Notes: generated by a model from the sequence alone, not told the origin. DNA of 64,000 nt from Sipunculus nudus (GCA_026874595.1 CM049316.1:70237676-70301675), one strand, 5' to 3'. Counted from the first letter of the stretch, positions 1 to 13,046 are shown. Program-made: numbers and translations.

Positions 1-1575
1 ATACTTTCTAGCCCTGCCAGGGCTTTAGTTTATATATTTGCTACTAAAATACGTAGTACGGCCAATAAATGTCGGCAAAGGAGCCATATGGTGGCAGTAC
101 CTGTTTGAAACCAGGTGTCTGATGGCTCTGTCAACGGAAGGAATTACATTTAAACCCCTGCGTCGACTGGGCCAGTATAAATTCCAGGGTCGATAACCTT
201 TACAAGCAAATCTCCCGACAGTATGTCCAAACATCTATATCATAACTGATGATGATCACGAACCTCCTCTGTGGCTGCGCTTCCAAAATGGCTGTCAAAA
301 AAAGATAACAAGTGTGTCCTAAAGGGGTGTTTTTTTCATATTGTCCCGTAAATCTTGAAAATGTTAACATTTATTCTATTAAGCGCCATCTATTAAAACT
401 ATGCGTGTATCAAGTAGGAAAACCTTGATATCGCATGGCAGATGTCGGATATACTGGTAGTCACGGTAAATATGTGGTGATCTATCATGTAAGAATACTC
501 CCATTAATCAACATTCATAAGTCAAAGCAAATAGTGACATTAAATTCATTGAAAATACCATTTGAAATTATGATTTGTTTTATATATATAAAATTTATGA
601 TTATAATTTAAATTGTAATTAGATTTATTATTATAATCTTAATTATAATAGCCTAGGCACACATGGTTTCGTTAAAGGGTCAGCCAGCGGAAACGTCTTA
701 CCATGATTTCTACTGCAACATAAATACTGTTCATTAGATTAATGTATTTTCCACATGCTGCGGGTTTAGTAAACCGGCTTAACTCTCTCTCTTATTATAT
801 ATATATATTTATATATACACACATTTCGGTGAACTAAATACTATCTGGCGGGGGCTTGTCTGGCAGTGTAGTTAATTTATGGGATCCTGTGCAGTTATTA
901 CATGGAATGATACCACGAGCGAAGGGTCACTCCCCTCAAGTTGCTATGTTATGACAGGTTTTTGTTTGCAATATACCGAAGCAAGTTTGTACTGTGGTAA
1001 AGGCTACTAAAAAATTGGAAATTCACTTCTGTCTCGATGTACTGTTAGAACAAGTTTTTTTTGTATCTTGGTTTCAGTATATATTATTCTCATTTTGAAA
1101 GTTGGGCAATTAGTTTTAAAAAACCGTTTATCGAATTTGAACTTTGTTTTATTGACGTACACGAGCTGGCCAAATAGGCAAAGCAGACACTTTACGGCAA
1201 ATTGATATTAAGAAATATTAATTTAATGTATTTTACCCTGTTTTGTGATATTATTGCCTAGTTATGACTCATTGTATAAGGAGGACCTCTACAAAAAGTG
1301 ACGAAGACAAGATTATAATGTTACAGCAGTCATAAGAATTTTCATTTTCATTTGCATGAATTTCTTGATTGGAAGGAAATCTGAATGCTTGTAATGTTTC
1401 AATCAATGATAATCGAAAAAAAATCTGTCACGCTGATTAAACAGATGATTTTACAATCTGCACACAGACATGATGCGGACAGAATAGTTTCATGATGGCT
1501 GCCGACGTCCGTATGAGCGAGGACCAAATCTATGCTACAGTTTTCTCCATGGAATTGGAACCGTAATTCCTTTTA
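1..1575. other. Unassigned AT-rich DNA
   Basis: I see no supportable gene. The stretch is AT-rich with short palindromic AT segments near 580-650 and a short TA run near 796-822. The short frames here lack any family resemblance, signal peptide or splice context I could defend. Confidence 0.6.
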
Positions 1576-1579
1576 TTTT

Positions 1580-2270
1580 CCTGGTGTAAAGCCTTCAGGG
1601 TACCTCCCATTGCAGTTTACTCCATCTGAAATCGGATTACCGTCGGGGGTAACGCACTTTTAGGTTACTCCAGCTCTGTTTACCCCCTCGCTTATCTAAT
1701 TATTAAATGAAAAAAAAAATCTTATGCTTTAAATTCATGACCTATTATCTCAATAAATCACATGAAAGAAACGATACTTAAAAGCTGAATTCAATTTATG
1801 AAAAAATGATATTGTTGCAAAATGTAAATTATATTGTTTATCATATTTCTATTGACTCATACATCTCACCAAAGCGCATGACACTTCATATTACATGACG
1901 AAATTATACTTAGTGGTATAGCCGTGTTAGTCTGTATAGTCGGAGTGTTGGTAAAGAGAGTGGGTGCCGCTTTTTAGATAGACTAACTTGTTAATTAAAA
2001 CTTTTGTGTTAATAAACAAGTAAGTCTATCTATATTACAACATAAGATATACAAAAAATAATTTGAGAAATCAAGAGGAAAGAAATGATGAATACTTAAA
2101 GTAAAAAACATAAAGAAACAACTGTTTAAGGGAAGAATCTGAAATCAACATCAAGTTACCTCCGGGTGTATTTGAAATCGACTTCATTGTAACTCAGTGG
2201 GTAATTCGAAATCGACTCTATGTTGCCTCGGGGGTATCTAAAGCGCGGGTAAGCTGAAACCGCTACACCG
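1580..2270. mobile_element. MITE-like inverted-repeat element, copy 1
   Basis: The left end reads CCTGGTGTAAAGCCTTCAG and the right end, on the opposite strand, reads CCGGTGTAGCGGTTTCAG, so the termini are diverged inverted repeats. Inside each arm are variants of GGGGTAATCTGAAATCG (for example near 1625-1690 and 2155-2260), pointing inward. The middle is AT-rich and contains a strong hairpin at 1976-2031. The element at 7633-8156 has the same termini and the same internal motif. No transposase frame is present, so it would be non-autonomous. Superfamily is not assigned because I cannot define the target-site duplication with certainty. Confidence 0.6.
1976..2031. repeat. Hairpin with 17-bp arms
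   Basis: AGATAGACTAACTTGTT at 1976-1992 pairs with AACAAGTAAGTCTATCT at 2015-2031 with one mismatch and a 22-base AT-rich loop. It lies in the centre of the inverted-repeat element at 1580-2270, so it may be an internal palindrome of that element or a smaller insertion within it. Confidence 0.7.
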
Positions 2271-2810
2271 GTCGGACAAGCCATTAAGGAGATGCAACCC
2301 ACGCACTGGCAGCTGATCTATGGCGTAAATCTTCTTCATATTGTGTAAACTCTAATTCTGTGTTGATGGTCTTCCCATCGCGTGAAAGATAAATCAGACT
2401 GTTCGGTATCACGCCCAATCCAATATTGCTATGCTTGATTTCCCAGGAGTTTCATTTGTTTCGAAAACCCGAAACACGTGTAATACTTTGACGCCGATCG
2501 GCTTTGGCGAGAGGTTTCAATCACATATGGTCCTTACACGTTTGATATTTTCTATATTCCATCACTGGCAGTCAGTATTTCAAAACTTTAATAAAACGTG
2601 AGATTGTCTGTGGAATGGAAAGCGCAGTTTTGAAATTCAAATGTTGATATCTCCCGCAAAGTCAAGCCGAAAGTGCTTTTTGGATAATTGACACAGGTTG
2701 ACCTCACTACGCACATACGCTCCATTCTTGACGCACTAGATTCTTGATGCACCAGACCACATCACTCATGCCCATTTTCGTTATGGCAAGTTCATAATTA
2801 TTAAAAAAGT

Positions 2811-2831
2811 ATTATTATTATCATGAATATT

Positions 2832-2879
<48 letters not shown>

Positions 2880-2884
2880 GTTAA

Positions 2885-2925
<41 letters not shown>

Positions 2926-2952
2926 TTGATTTTTTATTATTATTAATATTTA
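2811..2952. repeat. (ATT)n microsatellite
   Basis: Nearly continuous ATT/TTA triplets are interrupted by TCATGAATATTTATTTATT and a few substitutions. It directly precedes the dispersed repeat at 2965-3250. Confidence 0.95.
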
Positions 2953-2964
2953 AGCCGCTCCATG

Positions 2965-3250
2965 TATGATCTGGAGGCTTTTAGGAATTGATGAGTTTTT
3001 TTTCTATATTCATGATTAGGTACACAATTTGAGTGGATGTACCTGCTTACATCCCGGGTACAAAACCAATGGTTTCAATTTTTTTGTTCAGTTATTTTCT
3101 GTTTAACCTAGATCGCCAATATAACTGCAAAACAAGCTCCAATTTGGCACAATATTAGTCTTACTTCTCCGATTATTTCTGACATTAAAATTACAAGTAC
3201 ACTCCTTTGTCGATCCCCCCCCCACTTATTGCTTGCTCAGTTGCGGCACT
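2965..3250 (+). repeat. Dispersed repeat family Y, copy 1
   Basis: The order ATTGATGAGTTT, TCTATAT, then AGTTATTTTCTGTTT, a purine/pyrimidine tract and CTCAGTTGCG matches segments near 57820-58145 and 59445-59790 at clear but low identity. No coding frame is kept among the three copies, so this is a non-coding interspersed repeat of unknown class. Confidence 0.45.
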
Positions 3251-3276
3251 CCCCTTTAGGGGGGGGGGGGGGGGGG
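3215..3276. repeat. Homopolymer pair C9 and G18
   Basis: Nine consecutive C (3215-3223) are followed 35 bases later by eighteen consecutive G (3259-3276). The pair could fold as a hairpin or the G tract as a quadruplex. The exact length of such a tract is also a usual sequencing-error site. Confidence 0.85.
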
Positions 3277-4085
3277 CTTCAAGATTGGTAGGCGATTTTA
3301 TATATTTATTTTTATTATTATCAGATCATATATGTGTGTGTACGTTAGTACAGTATGAAACTGGAGCAGACCGTGTATAGCTGATGGGATTCGGGACATA
3401 TAGTATACTGCAACACACACCGTTTTTCGGTAAACTTGGCCGGGAGTCAAGCGTAAAAACTCACTTTCACACTTTTCAGCTTCTCAAGCACTCATTTTTT
3501 AACAAAGTATTTTATTCTGAACAAAGGGAAGTGTCAAAGTCTAACCGGGAATTATAAATAAATAGAGAAACATGCGAAAGTAAAGTGGTTTCTTTCTTCT
3601 CTCTTTTTTGCTTGAAGTTAATAAATTACACTCTAAGACCGCCTTGACACGAAACGTGTATCAGGAATATTTTGGCCTTGACATGTTGTTTATGTGTTCC
3701 CAAAGGATATATCCGGGGAAAATTGAGATTGGGTCTGTCTCACATTTCTTGGTGAAAAAAATATCTAAAAGGAAGAACTGTTAATAGAACCAGACACTTC
3801 ACTCTGTCAAGCTAGAAAATTAAACATCTCTTTCAAAATGAAAGGAAAAAATGTTTTTGAACGTTTAGACCGGAGGTGAGGTTCTGCATCTCATAGACAC
3901 TTTGTGGTAGGAGGGAAGTTTAAAATTTATAATATCATATTACAAAATGAAAAAAAAAGTTGATACTAAAGGTAATGAATTCTTTTTTAATTTTGAATTT
4001 GAAATTAATTTTTAAATTAATGAATATTTTGAATGAATGAAGAAAACAGCTTTTAACTGGTTTTAAATTTGGTTTTGGTTTTGTC

Positions 4086-4800
4086 GTAACAAAATTAGGT
4101 GCTCAAGCTAAGTAAAAAATAACCTACGATCTCAGCAGGGCTACGACAGATGGAACGGTCGTAGGTTTGGGAGAATTTCTTGGAAGCATTGACAAATAAA
4201 ATATATGTTGTACGATGGTCGCGGGGAAATTGGTCAGGGCTGTTTAGGTCTAATCGTGCGCTTTTCCTACGACAGTTGTATGAGGTCTATACGATGGTCG
4301 TAATACAAATAAAAATCCAAAATTTTCTTTGGTAGACCTGTCGTATATGTGTTGGACTATCGTAGGATGTCCTGCGATTCGTAGAACTTCAGATAACCAG
4401 ACAATTCGTACGAAAGTCGTAGGTTTATCGCAACACAGCCGTAATTAGGCATCGTTCAACAGACCTACGAAATCAGCCTGACATAAAGAATAACCTACGA
4501 CGCTGAAAAAGTTTTGAACGTTCTAGGGTCGCAAAATACCTAAATTTCGTACGACAAAACCACGACTATCCTAGGCATTTCCCCAATTTTCTGCCGTAGA
4601 CCTGCCCTACATCTGTTGTGTTAGGCTTAACAGAAAATGCTGTCGCAACACTTGAAGTCGAGTTTTGAAAATGATAGATTTTTTTTTTAATCTGGGGCTG
4701 TCAAAATCGTATAGAATCCTAAACGAATAATAAGAATAATCCTTTCTTCGATTGTCGTATAATGTAATTCTATATCTTACGACTGTCGAAGAAACATCGC
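4086..4800. mobile_element. Decayed element rich in CCTACGAC / GTCGTAGG
   Basis: About twenty copies of TACGAC or its complement are spread over 700 bases in both orientations, for example near 4133, 4160, 4225, 4268, 4325, 4365 and 4410. This resembles the internal part of the inverted-repeat element at 35096-35716, which is full of TACGAC and GGCGAC. I could not find convincing terminal inverted repeats, so the boundaries are approximate and it may be the degraded inside of such an element. Confidence 0.35.
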
Positions 4801-5371
4801 ACTATTTGACTCAACATTTTTTTTTTCTGATTTCACCCCGTACCTACCGCCCCATGATCTGGTTGCCAAATACGCGCGACGCACGTTGAACCGCACTCCG
4901 CACGGCAAAAATGAACACAGCATTTCTTATTTATGTACACGTTTTTACCAGCGTCCTCAACCGCACCCGTCTAATCGGGTGAACAGTACACGTTTTGCTA
5001 TGCACGCCTACACTAAGACTGCGACGCCAGGATTCACATAAATGTTGAAACACTTAAACATTGAAGTGTTTTAAATGAATAAACTATAAGCCTTATTTAT
5101 AAAAATTTTATTGTGAGAACAATTTTACTGATGGATTTATTCATGTCACTTATAATGTAAAATACCTCAAGTGTGTACATCCTGGTTCAAAATAGTCTAT
5201 GAATTTATTCTTTCAAAGGATAACAGAGCTTAAAGGGGCCTATACCGATATCTGTCGTCCATAAACTTATAATCCCGTTGATCTTTAATAAAAATAGGCC
5301 AGAAAACGCAGCTTCCATAGTACACAGGCTACTCGTTTTGTTTATATGCACGTGTGTATAATATTATATGG

Positions 5372-5945
5372 CCATTCCGACTGACATTAGAGAGTCTACG
5401 ATCAGCCTACTGGCTGTCAGAGTGCCGTTATATCCTTCAATGATGAACGCACTCCATGAGGATGCAAATATCTGCGTCATTTCGGACAACGCTTCATGGC
5501 CCACAGACACGGTGTCAATTGAATTAAATAGAATAATCGTTAGTTTTTTTTGTATACTTTCTAACAACACCAAACATAAGCGAAAACAATCCGTTTTAAC
5601 TTAGCATATTGGTTAACCCCTCTATAGTTGTTGAATTTCTAATCTTATGAACACAGCCATGGCTCGCATGGATAACTGGACGCAGCATACTTTTACGTGA
5701 TGCATGAAAATGAGTCGTTACCATAGAGACGGAGTTTCAGTTTGGGTTATGGGTTCCCATGAATTCTCTTGTGTTAATCCATCATTCGTAGCTTAAAGTT
5801 GAGATAATGGTTTGTTTAGCACAAAATGAATGTAACATGATGGAAGACCACTACGATGCAATTCTCGATATCACTTGTATCACGACTCAATTAAGGCTAA
5901 CCAGCCCGATCAGTGCCTACTGAATCGGGTTGTCACGGTTAGTAT
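5372..5945 (+). repeat. Dispersed repeat family X, copy 1
   Basis: This stretch aligns with 28722-29300 on the same strand and with 9788-10155 on the opposite strand. Shared landmarks in order are AGAGTCTACGA, GGCTGTCAGAGTG, AAGGATGCAAATAT, a CATGGCC block, GTATACTTTCTAACAACA, ATGACTCGTTACCAT and ATAGAGACGGAGTTT. Short frames of 60-78 residues on both strands here are not conserved among the copies, so I do not treat them as genes. Confidence 0.75.
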
Positions 5946-5949
5946 AACA

Positions 5950-7630
5950 TGTGGAGGCCCTCTTAAATCCAAACACATTCACCAAGGACATTTGGACGCA
6001 AGTCGGGCGAACAAGAGTTTTGCAAAGGCCTTTTGCAAATAGTGACCTTTTCGCATATATGCAACCGACCATTTACAGTCACATGGGTTGTCTGTTGGTA
6101 TTCGTGGGCGTATGTACCGATTTTGCTAACAGGTTGTAGCAAAACAGGGTCATACATCCACCACTGATTCATTATAAGAATATTTCATGAAAGGAATTAT
6201 AGTTCATTAATATGCATGCAGAATAAGATAGAAATCACATAAATTCAGCTGAAGAAGGGAGACGGATAGCTGGCTTTAAGGCCCCTATTATATTGATCTA
6301 TGCATTCCTGTTCAGACAGAGGCATTTTCGCGACTAATGTGTATTTGACAATACTTCATATGAGCTGCAAAACTGTCTCTTTGCCGTTCAGACCCTGAAT
6401 CACACATTCAAATGCAGTGAATAATTTTGAAACAATCATGTTTTTAAATTACTGTATTCTTGTGAGAGCTTTGTTTTGTAAATTCCTATCATGTGCATCA
6501 ATGGTTAATGAAAAAGAAATCAAAATAACCATGACGGAAAGGAAGAAAAACATGAAATTATCTCGATACGAAAAGAAATCGCTCTCCCGGCCGCATAACT
6601 GTGGAGCTACCTAGAAGTTACATCTTCAAAATCTGCCCGCCGTAATTAATTGTATTCGTCTGCTGGTCCTTTTCGATTTTTTTTCAGGGATGACATTTGT
6701 CAAAATGTTCGATTTGCTTTGGACAAGAATAACATATTAGCAGAGCTATGAATTTACCTCAGCCAGGGAAAATGGTCGTATTTTATATTTCCATTTTATA
6801 TTTGAATATCTGCCTATCTGTCCCGTCTGTGACATAGTTTCTGCTGGAATTCTGTGACATTTTAGGGTCACGTGATTCAGAGACGGATTCTACTTTTGCT
6901 GAATGTACATATCCCCTGTAATTTGGAATGTCCTGACACTGGGTTTGACATATGTTAGAGGGATTTAGTATTATTAAGGACATTTTGATTGGTTCCCTCT
7001 GAGTATTAACAGGAAGTACCATGGTATAGCTGGAATCTATTGAAGTGCTGCGTACGTAGACCAGCGTTTATCCAGACATACAGCAAGTATTGTTCTGATA
7101 AAATACGCCGTCATAATGTTTATTTATCTGAAGAGGTTCATTGATCAATTACAGGAATGATATTACAATACTAATTAGACAATACTGTAATTACAAAACA
7201 ATTTTAATTTAAATTGATTATTTATTCTAATTCAATTAATAATGAATTCTCTGTAAAACTTTTGATACATTATAATTTAATTCAAACATTTTCAACCAAA
7301 AAACCCATGTTAAATGTTACATTCACAATTTTTTTTCGAGCTTTACCTCTTTGAGTACAATTTCGCGGCAGTTCAGAATAATTTCATTTTCACGCCTGCC
7401 TTTCTTACAAACCCCAAAACACAACGATTTTAGTTCTGATTTTGATATAAATAAAGCGACATCAGCACATTTTATTTACACAACTGATTGGCTTTTGAGG
7501 TAGTCGGCAATGGTTAGTGACTACTACAAGAGCATACTTTTTCAAACAGCCAAAAATTTGGCCCATCCGGTTGGACGCCTGGACCCCTAAAACCGAGCGT
7601 CCCGGTTAGATTTCGGGCAAAACAAACGCT
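5950..7630. other. Unassigned DNA
   Basis: I see no supportable gene, RNA or element boundary. AT-rich blocks occur near 7130-7330. A minus-strand 79-residue frame at 6783-7022 has no recognisable features. Confidence 0.5.
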
Positions 7631-7632
7631 TA

Positions 7633-8156
7633 CCCCGGTGTAGCGAATTGAGATTACCCCTCCAATTTCAGATTAACCCCCTCCCCCCCACACATATATA
7701 AATGCCACTACTATAAGACGATCCGTCTAAAAGACGGGCGTTATAAAAAATCTTAAAAATGATAAAAATAAAGTAAGTGTGACCAAAACATGATTAGGTG
7801 AGGAGATTCATAAGATTCACCTGCCAAAGTATTTAAAATAAGATGTGAGTAACGTTTTTGATAAAATACGTGTTTTGAAGTGTTTACGGACAGAGAGACA
7901 AATGTACTGCTCGACGGAGCTGACCACTATATCATTAGCCAGTTGAGGGTGATGTTAATACATATATCAGGAGCAATGAGCTCCTAATAACACAAAAGTA
8001 ATCATATTAGCTTGATCAGCGACGGGGGTAATCTGAACAGTAGGGGGGTAAACCGAAAAACAGGTTCAGGCTATCCCCGGGGATAATCTGAAATCGATTT
8101 CAGATTACCGGGGGTTAACCTGAAAGAGGGGGTTATCTGAAGTCTTTACACCGGGG
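7633..8156. mobile_element. MITE-like inverted-repeat element, copy 2
   Basis: The left end CCCCGGTGTAGCG and the right end, read in reverse complement CCCCGGTGTAAAGACTTCAG, are inverted repeats. Both arms contain GATTACCCC/GGGGTAATCTGAA repeats (7650-7690; 8020-8140). The centre is AT-rich. It is the same family as 1580-2270 and better preserved at the termini. It has no internal gene. Confidence 0.65.
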
Positions 8157-8740
8157 TTCATGAAAGGGCTTTACTAAATACACGCAGCGACATATATGGG
8201 AATGTACTGACATAATCTCTCTCCTTCAGGGTTTATTTTACCTTCGTTTCTTTAACAACACCTGGTCATTACAATGTTAGAAAGGTCAAATAACCTTTCT
8301 CCTACAGGTTCAGCCAGCTAAGCTCTTTTTTTTACGTGAGAACGTATAAATTAATTGGAAAAATCAAGATTATAGCAAATGTGTACAGGTGACGCATAAT
8401 CAATTTTAAGTTTAAACAAATTCAGCTTGAACAGTCTTTTGGATGAATGTTACCAATAACTGTCGTTTGGCGCCAAGGAACCTTAAATAAACTGCGATAA
8501 ATTCAAAGGTTCTGACACGGACGGCGTAAAATCAGACACAATCTGGGAAGTGAACATTTTATCGGAGAGTATAAAAGTAAGAATTCATATATTATAGCAG
8601 ATCTGCAGTAAAACCACGCCAGATACTGTAATCCCGGGAGACATACCGAAGACGGTTACACGGTCTCTTTGAACTTGATTTAATGGTTGGACAAGGTCCC
8701 CTTGTCCTAGCCTTTCTAGCTATTTCATGGTCTTGATGTC

Positions 8741-9235
8741 AAAATCAGGAGATAAATTATGCCTATTCTTTCACACTATCAGTTCAGTTTTACTTTATAC
8801 AAATGTTTCCCAGCGAAACCATGCCAGCACACGGTCTGATTTCCTTGCATACGGCTGTTTAACACCATTTTATGGCTCAGCTTGTTGGTAAATACAGTCT
8901 GTTTACCATAACAAGGCCGCGTGACCGGAGGTCCGATTAAGAGGGGCAACATGCTGTGTTTCAGCCAGCAGAAACATGTATTCCATTTTTGGGCCAAGTC
9001 AGCCAGGGTATCTCTTGATTGACACGTGTTTTTGCTCAGCGATGCACACGGCCCCACGCGCTGTGTTTATGTTTACACCTTTCATCGCGCCCGGTCCACT
9101 GTTTTTAAGATTTGTTTACAGGAGAAAGCAAACGGTTTCAGGGCAATATTTTGGAAGGTATATATTTATTTTTAAGGGAAGAAGCTATTTTTCGAGTTAA
9201 CTCAACATGCTTTAAAGGTGATTGGGCCCCTTTAA
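8741..9235 (+). mobile_element. Dispersed repeat family Z, copy 1 (TTAA type)
   Basis: About 490 bp align closely with 26860-27367 on the same strand. The right end GATTGGGCCCCTTTAA is intact. The left end is diverged. The second copy keeps both ends as TTAAAGGG and CCCTTTAA, compatible with a TTAA target-site duplication around an AGGG...CCCT inverted repeat. Short frames on both strands are by-products. Confidence 0.65.
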
Positions 9236-9787
9236 GGCTGTCCTAGAATTAGTTTCAGAGAAAGTGTTGTCGGAGACATCAAATAACCGCTAGGATATCC
9301 TCATGAAACGTAGCTGCGTAAATCTATACACCTGTCACGGTTAAAAAAATCCATCCCAGGTAATCTCCAGTACAAAGCCATACATTTATACCGATCAGTA
9401 GCTCTATTATAATGTAATAGCCGTACAAATAGGACATAATTCATTAAATTAACTTGATATGGTGATCCAAGTTACCTCCTTAATTTTTGTTATTTTTCCT
9501 TCGGCGATATCCTTACCCCCACACATTTCATCAAAATCTGTCCAGAAAGCCTTGCTTAACATTGCTGGCAGAAAAACCTAGATTAAAGTGCGGTACCTCT
9601 CGAAACACGTCTGGCGCAGCTGAAGTACAAGGTTTCTCAGATTTTATTTAACATTTAAACGTGACAATATTTGCAAAAAATTCTTCCTCGGTTGAATATC
9701 ATGAACTCATTAAAATTCAATTTTGTTGTATTAAAAATATGTACTAATGGTTCATAACATCACAAAACAGAAAAAAAAATCGTAAGA

Positions 9788-10155
9788 CTTGAAACTCCGT
9801 CTCTATGGTAACGAGTCATTTCCTGTATCACGTAAAAGTAAGCTGCGTCCAGTAATCCGTGCGAACCATGCTTGTATTCATGCGGTTATAAATTCAGCAA
9901 CATACCGAGATATATAATAATATGCTGAGTTCAAACGGAACTTTTCTCGTCCATGTAAAGTATTGTTAAAGTATACAAAGGTTAACTATTTGTCTGGTTT
10001 ATATCAAGTGCAAGATTACTTGGGGCCATGAGGCGTTGGCAAAAATGACGAAAATATTTGCATCCTTATATAGAGCCTTAAAGTGCGTTCCTCGTAGCTG
10101 CACTCTGAGAGCCAGTGTACGCAGGTCTTAGACTCTCTAATATCAGAGGGCAGAA
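9788..10155 (-). repeat. Dispersed repeat family X, copy 2 (inverted)
   Basis: Read on the minus strand, this copy has AGAGAGTCTA, GGCTCTCAGAGTG, ATAAGGATGCAAATATTTTCG, CTCATGGCC, GTATACTTTAACA and ATGACTCGTTACCATAGAG in the same order as the copies at 5372-5945 and 28722-29300. It ends within GGAGTTTC, earlier than the other two. Confidence 0.75.
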
Positions 10156-10159
10156 ATGA

Positions 10160-10890
10160 CGCTACTTCCTGTACCGGTTCTCTTTTAAATAAAAATAAGT
10201 GTTTGAGCTATGACTATGGTTCCCCCTTAGCTACCCAACATGATCTAATGACAAGTTAAACCCAGTAATTACGTTATAATACCAAGTTTATAATCAAGGA
10301 GATATTTGCATGTAATCAAATATAGGTTTGCCGAAATTTGTCCTAGTGTTACCTAGTGAAGCAAAGAATATCACGTTTTATATTGAATTTTATTCAACTA
10401 TTAAATATGTTAACACATTTTTGTGTAATTTGCCAAAAACAAAATCCATTGAATGGGAAATAAAATAATCTATATGGGTCAAAATGAGATAAATCATATA
10501 TGGGGTATGAGGTGAATATTCTGTAACTTTTGGTCCACTAAATCTAAACGATGATGATAACTTGGTCATTTAAATGTTTACCACAAGTAATAACTCTATT
10601 TTCATTTCTAGTTCACAATTACCTGTTCTCCATGTTCTAATAACTAGCACTCCATGATTATTTTCCATGACAAGTTTTCAAAGACTAGTCTTGTCAGGTA
10701 ATTATATTTTAAATTCAAGGTGTTAAAATTAGTATAGTAAGTAACCAACCTGTGTTCTAATAATTGAGAAATGAAGCGATGTAAAGCTTGGTAACACACG
10801 ACTCTCATCAGAAATGTTTGTCTATACACAGTTTAATAGATTTTTAATTTTCATCTTATGCACTAATAATAATTCTCGTAACATGCTGTG
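10160..10890. other. Unassigned DNA
   Basis: No supportable gene or repeat boundary was seen. The composition is the general AT-rich background. Confidence 0.5.
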
Positions 10891-10892
10891 TA

Positions 10893-11157
10893 TCTTTGGC
10901 TCCGCCAGCAGGTCATGCGTTATTTCCCCTTCTTGTGTAAGTGTGTGCGTTAGTTCACAATATAACTCACGCAACCCAGAACAGAATCTCATGTTATGTT
11001 AAAGGCATTTCTCGAATGGGACAATGAGGAATCTATTAGATTTTTGTGTGGATCCGTTATATGATCCGGATTTAGTACCATCATCAAGGAATATTTACAA
11101 ATGTAGAGTCATTTATGCATGGCGGAGGCTTGCATTCCTTAGAATGCAGATTTCTAG
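10893..11157 (+). mobile_element. Non-autonomous Helitron-like element, copy 1
   Basis: The 3' end has a perfect 7-bp stem TGCATTC (11131-11137) / GAATGCA (11142-11148) with a CTTA loop, then GATTT and CTAG followed by T. A hairpin about 5-10 bases before CTRR with insertion before T is the Helitron 3' terminus. The 5' part (GGCTCCGCCAGCAGG) is the complement of the subterminal GGCGGAGG near 11121. The second copy at 14412-14934 has the same parts in the same order. This copy is shorter through internal deletion. It also resembles a CCTCCGCC...GGCGGAGG...CTAG repeat I recall from several marine animal genomes. Confidence 0.7.
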
Positions 11158-11368
11158 TTCTAAAGTGTATTTCTGTATCTTAATAAAACATTCCAGGTAG
11201 AGGTGAATGGTCACCAAACACTGTCCGTAAAATATCATAAAATAACGTGTACACGAAAGCATCATCTCACATTGCATTTGGAAGAAGAGAAGGTGGGATG
11301 GAGGTTTAATTCACAATCACGGATCTTTCTGAAGCTACATTTGGATGAAATGGTGCCTGAAAAAGATT

Positions 11369-12679
11369 GGTGGCGCTATCTACAACGCTTTTCGGGGAAT
11401 GTCTACCTGTGCATCTCTTTTTTGTGGTAATAGCACATATCTCAGGAGTGGTTTATTCATTCATTTGTCTATTTATTTATTTATTACAACATCTTCAAGG
11501 GTAGCTTTAGAAGAATGATATTCTTTTTTACAGAAGGACCTGTAATGCATAATAAATCACAATAAAATGCAAAATTCAATAAGTCCATAAAACTTAAATG
11601 AAATCATACAATCACAGAATATTAAGCGAAAACGCGGTGAACACAGCTAAAGTTGAAGTACAAATATATGAAGTCGAGTTTCGTTATGAAAAGTATGCAA
11701 CAGAGTTGCTAAATACATATAACGAGGTTAAAATACAAATTGAGTACTATAGTGTACAATATAAATGTAATGTATATATAAAAGTCTACATAAGATGCTC
11801 ATAAGTACGGTAATGAAAATTAGATGACGCTTAAATATTATAGTATTATTAAGCTCTACAAGTAGAAAATGAAAGGAAATTATTCTACCTTGGTATAATA
11901 TGCAAGGAAATATGAGAGCGCTAGCCTTTTAAAGCTCTTTAGATTGTTGACATTTTAAAGTTTTGTCAATATATTGGGCAGAAATCGTGCACCTCCATGA
12001 TCTTGGGCACTTTTTTTGTCCCACTCAAGTCTGGTAGCGCCATCTGCAATCGAAGCGTCCAGCCGTGTGTTTGCTTAGGGTGAAATTCACTCTTGTCTCA
12101 CTCGTGGCTCAATATATCGGCCTAAAAGTTAGCATATCCATCTATTTTGAACAGCGTTCTCCTACACAACACCGGTTGCGCCACCTAAAATCATGTATTT
12201 TATAAAAAGAATGCATTCATGCATTTATCTCAGCAGTGGTTTGACGTATCGGCTAGACATTTTGTATGTACATACATCGAAGATGATATAACGTCTTATT
12301 CAAGATAGGTGGCGCCACCTGTAACCTGTTTTGCATGCTGTCGATATTTGGTAAAAATCATACATATCTCCGGAGTGGTTTGGTATATCAGTCTGAAATG
12401 TTGCATGATCAAAGGTCTTGATAGCTTTATCTTGTACATATGTATACCTACAATAATTATTTTTAGTTTCCATAAGTAAGGTCAGTGAGACATGAGGTGA
12501 ATTTGGTCTTTATGCCAGGATGGATCACAAACATTTTCTTAATTTTATATATTTAACATAATGTAAACCATAATTGAGTTATAATTGGTCTAGTTTTTTT
12601 ACCAGTAATTTTCCAGTTGCAGCTGTAGGGCTATAATGTCATGCTAGTCAGCTGAGCCTCATGACCCATGGGTCACTTG
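11369..12679 (-). mobile_element. Pearl/Helentron-like element fragment, inverted
   Basis: Palindromic core boxes (GGTGGCGCTATC at 11369, GGTAGCGCCATC at 12033, GGTTGCGCCACC at 12174, GGTGGCGCCACC at 12308) recur with spacings of 141 and 134 bp in the best part. Between them lie CATATCTC.GGAGTGGTTT blocks, the complement of blocks in the 46.6-47.4 kb array. The high-coordinate end carries AGTCAGCTGAGC (12646-12657) followed by CATGACCCATGGGTCACTTG (12660-12679), the reverse complement of the left end at 46301-46334. The fragment is therefore in opposite orientation and lacks the other end. It is well diverged and probably old. Confidence 0.65.
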
Positions 12680-13046
12680 TGTTTAGACCAAAAAAGAGGC
12701 ACACACGCCACCTGCGAACCCCTTTCCCTAAATGATTCCAAACCAACTTGGGTTGCAATCAGTAATGTCAGCACGTCACCAGCCCGACGTGTAATCCAGG
12801 CTCTGTCGTTCAACTCTGAAATACGATAGGGCCGGGGGAATAGCCGGTCTAGTGTCTTATCACTGTAAATCCGTTCATGTCGCAACTGTCCGATACATCA
12901 GTGTTACCATAATGACTTGCTTTCAACAGCCATTCCTTACTGATGGCTGAATCGTTAGTCTTCTGTGGCATTTATCCTATGAAACCATTTACTTCCGGTC
13001 CAAGGGAGATTGGTGCTCAGGTTACGTTCCTCAAAGTCAGCCGTCA

